A stretch of DNA of 11,346 nucleotides from Benthortus sp964440495 (GTDB lineage Archaea; Thermoproteota; Nitrososphaeria_A; Caldarchaeales; Wolframiiraptoraceae), in the NCBI GenBank assembly GCA_964440495.1, contig CAYTSD010000038.1, positions 1 to 11,346 of the forward strand, in the 5' to 3' direction. Shown in pieces: positions 5,511-11,346 of the stretch. Numbering within the stretch: the stretch's first letter is position 1; each line of letters begins with the position of its first letter. Position numbers and translations under genes: made by a program. The notes under the pieces were generated by a model that was given only the letters and a program-made list of their open reading frames with translations, made no database searches and was not told the DNA's origin.

Positions 5511-5526
5511 TATTATAAAGTTTCCC
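5511..5526 (-). promoter_or_regulatory. Promoter of the UxaA-family lyase genes
   Basis: On the minus strand, GGGAAACTTTATAATA (5526-5511) holds a purine-rich BRE-like stretch and a TATA box centred near 5516. The expected start site is near 5490, three bases before the ATG at 5487. No ribosome-binding site is present, so the transcript is probably leaderless or almost so. Confidence 0.5.
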
Positions 5527-5668
5527 TGCTCTTCACTCTGACTCCTCATCATCCACATTAGCGTGTCAGGAGTTCCAACGCTCTTCACAGCTCAGCACTT
5601 AGGAATAGCTAAAGGTAGGTTAAAAGGTTTAAGAAATCGTAAAAGCGCCTTAAAACAACTTCTCCTCC

Positions 5669-5694
5669 AAAAATATCGTCAAAGCAATGAAAAA
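5669..5694 (-). terminator. T-rich termination region after valS
   Basis: Downstream of the valS stop, the minus strand carries two T5 runs (5694-5690 and 5673-5669), followed by further TTTT stretches toward 5635. Archaeal RNA polymerase commonly terminates at such U-rich clusters without a strong hairpin. The rest of the 238-base gap to the lyase gene shows no coding sequence that I trust. Confidence 0.4.
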
Positions 5695-5725
5695 TCGGAA
5701 ACGCCGGGTCATAACTATACTTGTC

Positions 5726-8059
5726 TTAGCTGGTTTTAATGTTATGCATTGCTTCTAGGTCTCTTTTGAAGGGCCTGAGTTCCTTTGGTACAGGTATGTC
5801 TATAGGTTCTTTCAGCGAGATTCCCCGTGTCTTCTTTTCGCCCCAAACTTTCGAGTTGAACTCCTGTATCAGTGGCGTGTATTTGGTGTATCGGGTGCTC
5901 CACTTCGGTTTAGGGAATCCTTGGAGGTGTATGCTCTTCTTTGAGTAGAGTTTCCTCCAAATCTCGTCGGTTATGAACGGCGTTATTGGGGCAAGCATTA
6001 GGAGTATGTTTCTGAGAACTTGGTGGAGGGTGTACCAGGCAGCTTTCTGCTCGCTCTTTTTGAATCCTGAGCCATATGCTCTAGGCTTAGACATCTCTAT
6101 GTAGTGGTCTGCAAATATGTTCCATGTGAAGTCCCTTATGACTGTTGCTGGGATGAAGAAGTTGAATTCACGGTATCCTCTGAGACTCTTCTTGATAGCT
6201 GAGGTTAGCTCCGCTAGAATCCATTTATCGGTTGCCGTGAGTTCAGCGGTTCTCGGTATAGGGAATATTGAGACATAGCGCGCTATGTTCCATAGTTTTG
6301 TTAGGAATTTTCCTGCACCAGCGATTCTCTGCTCAGATATTCTGAAGTCTTCTCCGAGGCTTGCCTCTTGGGCGCTCCAGTATCTAAATGTGTCCGCACC
6401 ATATTTCTCAAGTATCGGGATTGGGTCTATTACATTTCCCTTGCTTTTACTCATCTTTTCCCCGTGTTCGTCAAGCCCCATTCCACCTATCCAGACATGT
6501 TTGAACGGGGGCTTACCCGTAAGCTGATAGCATCTTAACACCGTATAGTATAGCCATGTTCTAACTATGTCTTTTCCCTGAGGCCTGATTCCAGTTGGAT
6601 AGGTTTCCTTGAAGAATTTCTTGTCTTTCGTGTAGCGTGTTATGAAGAGGGGGGAGATGCTTGAATCCATCCATGTGTCAAATGTTCTCGTCTCGCCTAT
6701 GAACTCCGTTGAGCCACATTTCCTACACTTCTCGAAGGGAGCCTTATCTCTCCAAGGCCTATAGTATTTTCCAGGTTCAGGAACATGTGGTTCACCACAC
6801 TTTGCACAGTACCAGACAGGTATCTCCGTGGCATAGTATCTACGCCTGCTTATCGGCCAGTCTATCCGGAGGCTGTTTATCCAGTCTATTAGGAGCCTCT
6901 TATGATGCTGTGGATGGAACTTCATCTTATCTGTCAGCTTAAGAAGTTCTTGAGAGAAGTCGAGCTGCTTCAAGTAGTATTCCTTCATCGGGATTATCTC
7001 TATCGGGGTCTTACTTCTCTCGCATATCGGTGTTCTATGAACAATGTTTTCAACCTTGGTGATAAGACCCATAGACTTTAGGTCTTCTATTATTGCTTCT
7101 CTAGCTTCTTCCACTTTCATCCCCGCATATTTTCCAGCAGCTTCGGTCATTCTTCCATCTTCACCTATTGCGACAACCTCTTTTAACCCGAGTTCTCTGA
7201 AGAGGAGGACATCCGTGTAGTCTCCGTAGCTGCATATCATCACCGCCCCTGTCCCGAACTCTGGCTTCGCCGCTGGGTGAGGAATTATCTCGACTTCCTG
7301 CCCATATATTGGAACTATAGCATGTTTTCCATGAAGATGGGTGTAGCGTTCGTCTTCGGGATTTACGAGGACTGCTCTACAGGCCGTGAGAAGCTCAGGT
7401 CTGGTGGTCGCTATTATTAGGTCGCTTCCATCCTCCTTGACCTTGAATTTTATGTAAACGAGCTTTGCTGGAAGTTCCTCGTACTCAACCTCCGCGTCGG
7501 CTAGGGTTGTTCCACATTCCCAGCAATAATTATTCGGCCTCGTCGCTGTATAGATTAGCCCCCTGTTCCATAGCTCTATGAATGTCGCCTGTGTAAGCTT
7601 CCTATACTCCTCTGAGTCTGTCCGATAATAGTTTTCGAAGTCTCCGCTGAGCCCCATGCGTTTCATTATTTTTATCATGTCTGCTTCGAGGTCGTCGAGG
7701 GCGTGGCTGCACAGCTCTATGAATTTCTCTCTCGAAGCCTCTCTCATCGAGATACCGTAGGTTTTCTCCGTGTAGATCTCTACGGGGAGACCGTTTCTAT
7801 CGATTCCTATCGGGAAATAGACCTCGTATCCCATCATCCTGGCTGTGCGTGCGATCATATCTATCTGAGAGTACTGGGCTGCTGCTCCAATATGCCATGG
7901 CCTCCCACTGGGATATGGTGGAGGGGTGTCTATCGTGAACTTCTTTTTCTTGGACCTAATCCTAAACCTATAGATCCCTTCCTTCATCCATCTCTCAAAT
8001 ATCTCTTTCTCCTTCTCAGGGTTCCAGCGCTTCTCAACGATCTTCGGCCTGAACATCAT
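5726..8059 (-). CDS. valS: Valyl-tRNA synthetase
   Basis: A 777-residue class I synthetase that charges tRNA-Val in the cytoplasm. The ATP-site motifs are HIGA (56-59, HIGH position) and KMSKS (535-539). The substrate-pocket sequence PPPYPSGRPWHIGAAAQYSQ (46-65) is typical of ValRS. The CP1 editing domain, which hydrolyses mischarged Thr-tRNA, shows ATTRPELL (217-224) and GTGAVMICSYGDYTDV (269-284). Cysteine pairs at 179/182, 418/421 and 445/448 suggest zinc sites. The anticodon-binding helices lie at about 610-710. The end, RPFKRDLEAMHNIKTS, matches an archaeal ValRS terminus without the C-terminal coiled-coil arm of bacterial enzymes, so the gene is complete though short. Two ATGs open it (8059 and 8056). 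GTGAGG lies very close to the first, so the second is equally likely. It begins 39 bases after the DNA glycosylase gene and is probably the last gene of the operon. Confidence 0.97.
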   Translation of the reverse strand: MMFRPKIVEKRWNPEKEKEIFERWMKEGIYRFRIRSKKKKFTIDTPPPYPSGRPWHIGAAAQYSQIDMIARTARMMGYEVYFPIGIDRNGLPVEIYTEKTYGISMREASREKFIELCSHALDDLEADMIKIMKRMGLSGDFENYYRTDSEEYRKLTQATFIELWNRGLIYTATRPNNYCWECGTTLADAEVEYEELPAKLVYIKFKVKEDGSDLIIATTRPELLTACRAVLVNPEDERYTHLHGKHAIVPIYGQEVEIIPHPAAKPEFGTGAVMICSYGDYTDVLLFRELGLKEVVAIGEDGRMTEAAGKYAGMKVEEAREAIIEDLKSMGLITKVENIVHRTPICERSKTPIEIIPMKEYYLKQLDFSQELLKLTDKMKFHPQHHKRLLIDWINSLRIDWPISRRRYYATEIPVWYCAKCGEPHVPEPGKYYRPWRDKAPFEKCRKCGSTEFIGETRTFDTWMDSSISPLFITRYTKDKKFFKETYPTGIRPQGKDIVRTWLYYTVLRCYQLTGKPPFKHVWIGGMGLDEHGEKMSKSKGNVIDPIPILEKYGADTFRYWSAQEASLGEDFRISEQRIAGAGKFLTKLWNIARYVSIFPIPRTAELTATDKWILAELTSAIKKSLRGYREFNFFIPATVIRDFTWNIFADHYIEMSKPRAYGSGFKKSEQKAAWYTLHQVLRNILLMLAPITPFITDEIWRKLYSKKSIHLQGFPKPKWSTRYTKYTPLIQEFNSKVWGEKKTRGISLKEPIDIPVPKELRPFKRDLEAMHNIKTS

Positions 8060-8098
8060 ATCCTCTCACACGACTCCCTAGAACTCTTAATTAATCTT

Positions 8099-8686
8099 TC
8101 ACTTTCTGGAGACGTATGGGTTTCCCTTTATGTGGAATCTCCACTTTCTTCTCTTTCCACCGCTTACACCGATTCTGGGTGTTGCAGCTATCTCGAACTT
8201 CTCCTCACGGTCTCCTTGCGCTATGAATATCTCTGTTGAGGTTGTTAGGTCGACGCCGTTTAGACTCTTATCGATTAGGAGGGCTTTGGTCAGTCTTCCA
8301 GGTCCACTTGTCAGAAGCCTTAGGTCTTCAACCCCTCTATTCCTTCTCATAAGCTCTATCCCTTGGAGGGGTTCAATAGCTCTTATCAGAACTGCTCCAG
8401 GGCTCCCCTCAGGCTCTGTGGTTACGTTGAACATCCAGTGATTCCCGTAGGAGAAGTAGATGTAGGCGTAGCCGCCGCCTTGGAACATTATCCTGTTGCG
8501 TGGAGTCATCCCCCTCCATGCATGGCTTGCAGGGTCATCCCTCCCTCTATAGGCTTCTACCTCAACTATCTTCCCGACCAAGAGTTCATCCTCAATCCTC
8601 CTAACCAAGAGTTTTCCAAGGAGGTCTCTAGCTACGTCGACGGTGTATCTCTCATAGAACTCTCTACCCAGTCTCCTGAACCTCAT
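8099..8686 (-). CDS. mpg: Alkyladenine-type DNA-3-methyladenine glycosylase (AAG/MPG family)
   Basis: A 195-residue monofunctional glycosylase of the mammalian AAG fold (Pur_DNA_glyco). It excises 3-methyladenine, 7-methylguanine and often hypoxanthine or ethenoadenine from DNA and starts base-excision repair. Key residues are visible: VEVEAY at 41-46, with Glu44 matching the human water-activating Glu125 and Tyr46 matching Tyr127; SHAWRGMTPRNRIMF at 54-68, with His55 matching His136; the base-flipping strand YAYIYFSYGNHWMFNV (73-88); and GSPGAVLIRAIEPLQGI (94-110) with TSGPGRLTKAL (126-136). Length is normal for prokaryotic members. GTGAG lies about seven bases before the ATG. It is flanked by the eight-cysteine gene (33 bases) and valS (39 bases) on the same strand, so it is likely co-transcribed. 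It complements the alkyltransferase encoded 4 kb away. Confidence 0.95.
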   Translation of the reverse strand: MRFRRLGREFYERYTVDVARDLLGKLLVRRIEDELLVGKIVEVEAYRGRDDPASHAWRGMTPRNRIMFQGGGYAYIYFSYGNHWMFNVTTEPEGSPGAVLIRAIEPLQGIELMRRNRGVEDLRLLTSGPGRLTKALLIDKSLNGVDLTTSTEIFIAQGDREEKFEIAATPRIGVSGGKRRKWRFHIKGNPYVSRK

Positions 8687-8719
8687 TTTTCTCTCACTTA
8701 GAAAATGGGGGGAGGGTGT

Positions 8720-9079
8720 CTAGATTCCAAGTTTGTCAAGCTTCTTCCTCGCCTTCGTCAGCGTGTCAGCCTTGAAGGGGCTGAGAATCTCTGGAGTCTC
8801 CTTCTCTTCGGTCTTCCTCTTGACGAAGAGCCCGCACCGCCCGTCAGGAAGCATCTTAACCTGGATACACTGGGCGTAGGGGCATTTATAGCCTGTGCAT
8901 GGAGCGTTAACCCATCGACACCAGGGTGGGTTGCGTTTGTAGTCGAGTGCTCTTCTACCGCATCTGAAGAACCTGCAGCGGGGGTTGCATATGGGGGTCG
9001 GCTCCCTACTGAGAACCCACTCCACCTTCTCTCCACCTTTCGGAGGGTTGCTGGAGGCCAACGTAAATCTTCTCCCCAC
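8720..9079 (-). CDS. Small eight-cysteine protein, probable metal-binding, function unknown
   Basis: A 119-residue protein I cannot assign. It has eight cysteines at 31, 35, 40, 54, 61, 66, 71 and 82 in a basic, aromatic-rich core (CNPRCRFFRCGRRALDY, then PPWCRW and CPYAQC). That number and clustering fit two zinc sites, two Fe-S clusters or one of each. A charged C-terminal tail (83-119) has no cysteines and looks helical. The start is uncertain. GTG 9079 has only a weak AGGT before it, while the in-frame GTG at 9025 (residue 19) is preceded by GGTGGAG at good spacing and still keeps every cysteine, so a 101-residue product is quite possible. It follows the secreted-protein gene by 9 bases and precedes the glycosylase by 33, inside the operon. 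I half-remember similar cysteine-rich proteins in Thaumarchaeota, unverified. Confidence 0.7.
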   Translation of the reverse strand: MGRRFTLASSNPPKGGEKVEWVLSREPTPICNPRCRFFRCGRRALDYKRNPPWCRWVNAPCTGYKCPYAQCIQVKMLPDGRCGLFVKRKTEEKETPEILSPFKADTLTKARKKLDKLGI

Positions 9080-9088
9080 ACCTAGTTA

Positions 9089-10813
9089 TTAGGTTTGCCT
9101 TCTAGGTTTAGCCGCCCTGTAGGTGGAGTATCCCGCTAAAATGGCGGCAGCCGCTAGAGCCGCTAGAGAGGCTGAGAACCCTAGGTCGTCGAGGGAGACG
9201 AGGCCTCCACCAAGATTGACGTAGGCCTTCAATCTAACCACATGTCTCCCAGGCCCCCTGGCGTCTAGCGTTACGCGGTGGATGAGGCTACCGCTTGGGT
9301 CGTAGAGGTCAACCCTCAGCTTCCCTGGATAGGGTAGTTTGAGGCTTATGGGCGAGCCGTCTGCAACCGCATCATAGATTGGCTGCTCGTCAGCGTATAT
9401 CTTCACGTGGACTCCATTGAGGGGTGCTCCGAAACCGTCTCTAAGCTCGATTCTGTAGGGGAAGTTGACTGACTCGACCTTGACCTCAACCTCCTTCGCC
9501 GAGATATCGACCGAGCCTCTGTAAACTAGGTGGTCTTCGCCGACTACTTCTAGGAGATAGGTACCGTAGAATAGCTTGAATCTAGCCGCTCCCTGAGAGT
9601 CTGTGACGGCCTCATAGTGTTCTCCAGTCGCTTGATCGCTTACAGTGAGCTTGTAGCCGGTTAATGGAGCTCCTCCATAATCTCTCAGCAGGAGGGTTGC
9701 TGTAGCCCGGTTCACCTCGACCTTAAGCTCAGCCCTCGGCCTCTCGATAAGGGTCTCAGCCTCCCCGATCTTCCGCCCCCTCCTAAAGACCTGGATTATG
9801 TAGGTGCCTGCCCTGATCTTTCCGGTGCTTAGGGGGAGGTTCTCTACGAGGGCTGTGCCGTTGACGTTGACGGGTAGGGTGGTGAAGTTTGCCGCAAGCT
9901 TATTGCTCACGGTTATCGCTACTCCTTTGACTGGTTCACCGTCCTCGTCGACGACCCTGACCTCCAGTTTGGCCAGCTCCGCTACAAGGTAGAGGGACTG
10001 AGAGGAGGTTATGGCTCTGGTCTCAGAGTATATCGGCAGGTCCCCAACCCTAGTCCTCATAGTCACGTTGATAAGGTATTCCCCAACCCCCTCAACGTCG
10101 GAGGATGGGAGATTCGAGAACGTGGCTAAGCCTTCTGGAGCGCTCCCCGAGAAGGTTAGGTTACCTGCCTTCAACACTACCCCAACCTTGGGAACATTCT
10201 CACCCTCGAGATTTGTTATCGTTACATTAAGGTTTAGGAGGGGGAGGGTTAGGCTTAGGTTGAGGAGAGGCTCGCTCACCCTTACATCCTCTGTGAGCAG
10301 CTTGACCCCCTCCCACCAAGCCTCTAGCTTATAGTCGCCTACACCCTCCAGAGAGCTGTAGGGTATATTGACGAAGTAGGCTTTTCCAGACTTGTCTGAG
10401 ACAGCGGTTGAGTTGAAGGCGCCGCCTAGGCTTAGGAGCTTGAAGCCAACCTTCTCGACAGGCTCTCCATCCATGTTCACAGCAGTCACGTTAATCTTCG
10501 CTATCTGGGCTGTCATGGTTAGAGTCCTCTCCTGAGGGTAGTTGAGCTGACCTGAGGCGACGGTCACTCCACCTAGCCTGACGCTGACATTGTATAGGGC
10601 TTGAGGAAGATCTAGGAAGAGGGCGTGCCCAGTCGAGTTCGTCACGAACCTATAGAGCTCCTCACCATGGGTTAGTATGACCTCAGCCCTTGGAACAGGG
10701 TTTCCTAAGGGGTCTAGGACCCTGATTACCGCCTGCTGGGGCTGGGCTGCGGCGGAGCCTAAGAGTAGTGGGAGAAGTATTAGAATGATTAGGCACGCTA
10801 TAGTCCTCTTCAT
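9089..10813 (-). CDS. Secreted, membrane-anchored protein with six tandem beta-sandwich repeats
   Basis: A 574-residue surface protein. Residues 1-23 form a classical signal peptide (KR, then a long hydrophobic run, then GSAAA, with likely cleavage before Q24). Six repeats follow, starting near residues 28, 105, 193, 281, 370 and 452, each opening with a pattern like V.V.D.DGEPV.GV.I.. They resemble carboxypeptidase-regulatory-like or prealbumin-type folds found in archaeal and bacterial surface proteins. A single hydrophobic segment (548-563) and a basic tail (KPRRQT) give a C-terminal anchor. At least ten N-X-S/T sequons (for example at 59, 75, 108, 218, 249 and 309) suggest heavy N-glycosylation. 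No enzymatic motif is seen, so an adhesive or structural cell-surface role is inferred. The ATG overlaps the Nudix stop (ATGA, 10813-10810), with GGTGAG seven bases upstream, so translation is coupled. Confidence 0.85.
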   Translation of the reverse strand: MKRTIACLIILILLPLLLGSAAAQPQQAVIRVLDPLGNPVPRAEVILTHGEELYRFVTNSTGHALFLDLPQALYNVSVRLGGVTVASGQLNYPQERTLTMTAQIAKINVTAVNMDGEPVEKVGFKLLSLGGAFNSTAVSDKSGKAYFVNIPYSSLEGVGDYKLEAWWEGVKLLTEDVRVSEPLLNLSLTLPLLNLNVTITNLEGENVPKVGVVLKAGNLTFSGSAPEGLATFSNLPSSDVEGVGEYLINVTMRTRVGDLPIYSETRAITSSQSLYLVAELAKLEVRVVDEDGEPVKGVAITVSNKLAANFTTLPVNVNGTALVENLPLSTGKIRAGTYIIQVFRRGRKIGEAETLIERPRAELKVEVNRATATLLLRDYGGAPLTGYKLTVSDQATGEHYEAVTDSQGAARFKLFYGTYLLEVVGEDHLVYRGSVDISAKEVEVKVESVNFPYRIELRDGFGAPLNGVHVKIYADEQPIYDAVADGSPISLKLPYPGKLRVDLYDPSGSLIHRVTLDARGPGRHVVRLKAYVNLGGGLVSLDDLGFSASLAALAAAAILAGYSTYRAAKPRRQT

Positions 10814-11283
10814 GGGTACTCACCGCTCGATTCCCCGCTCTTCCCCGCGGAGGGCTGCTTTAAACCGTACACCTCAAGTATATGACTATGAGCCGCCTGT
10901 AGGATCTCCTTAGCGGTCTTGAAGGTGAGTCTACGTAGGGCTCTCGGATAGTCCAGCCAGATATAGCCTATATGCTCGAAGGATAGTCTAACCTCTCTCG
11001 TCGGAGACCTGGCCAGATAGAAGACCACAGTCTTCCTCACTAGTTGGCCCAGCTTCCTATAGAAGTAGTGGATCTCCTTCCTGAACCCTGGCACAATCCC
11101 TATATCCCTTATCCCTGTCTCTTCCCAGACCTCTCTTCTAACAGTATCTATCTCGGTCTCGCCAGGCTCGATAGCGCCTTTGGGGAAGTCCCAGTGACCA
11201 GCTTCATAGTGTAGGAGGAGGTACTCGATCAGGCTTCCCTCCATGTAGAAGAGGACCGCTCCAGCAGAACGCTCTCTAAGCAT
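10810..11283 (-). CDS. Nudix hydrolase, diadenosine tetraphosphate hydrolase-like
   Basis: A 157-residue Nudix enzyme, which hydrolyses a nucleoside diphosphate linked to another group, using Mg2+. The Nudix box is perfect at 36-58: Gly36, Glu42, then REVWEETGI with the metal-binding Glu residues at 51, 54 and 55. The lead-in WDFPKG (31-36) and the later EIHYFYRK (70-77) and VRKTVVFYLA (82-91) match the asymmetrical Ap4A hydrolase subgroup. It probably clears Ap4A, a by-product of aminoacyl-tRNA synthetases such as the one encoded downstream, or damaged nucleotides. The last 15 residues are low-complexity (SAGKSGESSGEYP), and their DNA carries the ribosome-binding site of the next gene. The ATG at 11283 follows AAGAGGTG with a seven-base gap, supporting this start. 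It is the first gene of the minus-strand operon in the window. Confidence 0.92.
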   Translation of the reverse strand: MLRERSAGAVLFYMEGSLIEYLLLHYEAGHWDFPKGAIEPGETEIDTVRREVWEETGIRDIGIVPGFRKEIHYFYRKLGQLVRKTVVFYLARSPTREVRLSFEHIGYIWLDYPRALRRLTFKTAKEILQAAHSHILEVYGLKQPSAGKSGESSGEYP

Positions 11284-11305
11284 CCGCTAGCACCTCTTAA
11301 TCATC

Positions 11306-11337
11306 CCCTCGCTTCGAGGGCTAAACCGCTTAAATAA
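11306..11337 (-). promoter_or_regulatory. Promoter of the Nudix-led operon, with a GC-rich hairpin at the start site
   Basis: On the minus strand, TTATTTAA (11337-11330) is a plausible TATA box, predicting initiation near 11308. CCCTCG (11306-11311) and CGAGGG (11315-11320) form a perfect 6-bp inverted repeat with a 3-base centre lying between the TATA box and the start site. A protein bound there would block polymerase. If transcription starts upstream of it, it would instead be a 5'-leader hairpin. Confidence 0.4.
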
Positions 11338-11346
11338 TCTTATTTA

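Noticed and set aside
5540..5555. Possible second C/D box RNA: GATGATGA on the minus strand upstream of the lyase genes
   Set aside because: No CTGA D box or D' box occurs at the right spacing downstream, unlike the candidate at 1389-1442.
5488..5725. Searched for a tRNA or small gene in the gap between valS and the lyase genes
   Set aside because: No cloverleaf or convincing ORF seen. GGAGGAG on the minus strand is followed by TTG TTT TAA, a dead end.
7703..8239. Plus-strand open frame of 178 codons across the valS start and the glycosylase end
   Set aside because: It lies opposite two well-identified genes and has no ribosome-binding site or recognisable domain.
8758..9081. A second minus-strand frame of 107 codons overlapping the eight-cysteine gene
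   Set aside because: It ignores the cysteine pattern and has no better start; taken as an out-of-frame shadow.
8705..9085. Plus-strand 126-codon frame opposite the eight-cysteine gene
   Set aside because: It has GGVTGT-like shadow composition. The minus-strand protein has the ordered cysteines and operon spacing, so the minus frame was kept.

Overview
The window looks like chromosomal DNA from an archaeon, probably a thermophilic or TACK-type lineage. The evidence is TATA-box promoters placed for short-leader or leaderless transcripts, GGTG/GAGG ribosome-binding sites, GTG and TTG starts, an archaeal-style valyl-tRNA synthetase without a long C-terminal arm, a nucleoside phosphorylase closest to the Sulfolobus methylthioadenosine phosphorylase family, and a candidate C/D box guide RNA. 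The exact lineage cannot be read from this sequence. I saw no transposon, CRISPR array, tRNA, rRNA or phage module.

Left part, plus strand (1-2749): the 3' part of an AT-rich SAM-dependent methyltransferase runs off the left edge. It is followed by an unassigned six-helix membrane protein, a roughly 300-base gap, and a cation:proton antiporter with unusual core motifs. The gap is the least ordinary stretch. It holds a perfect hairpin over the preceding stop codon, a coding-like fragment without a start, a candidate C/D box sRNA on the minus strand, and a near-symmetric TATA element that could drive both that RNA and the antiporter.

Middle part (2746-5725): a purine nucleoside/MTA phosphorylase (minus) ends head-on against the antiporter. 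It is divergent from an O6-alkylguanine-DNA alkyltransferase gene (plus), with a 14-bp perfect palindrome and a TATA box between them. A split UxaA-family lyase (large then small subunit, ATGA-coupled, minus) follows, with its own promoter and no sugar genes beside it.

Right part, all minus strand (11283 down to 5726): Nudix hydrolase, secreted six-repeat anchored protein, an eight-cysteine small protein, alkyladenine-type DNA glycosylase, and valyl-tRNA synthetase. The spacing is tight (4-base overlap, then gaps of 9, 33 and 39 bases), so these are probably one operon or two nested ones. Together with the alkyltransferase and the phosphorylase, the window concentrates genes for DNA alkylation repair and nucleotide clean-up around a translation enzyme. 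The secreted protein is the functional outlier.
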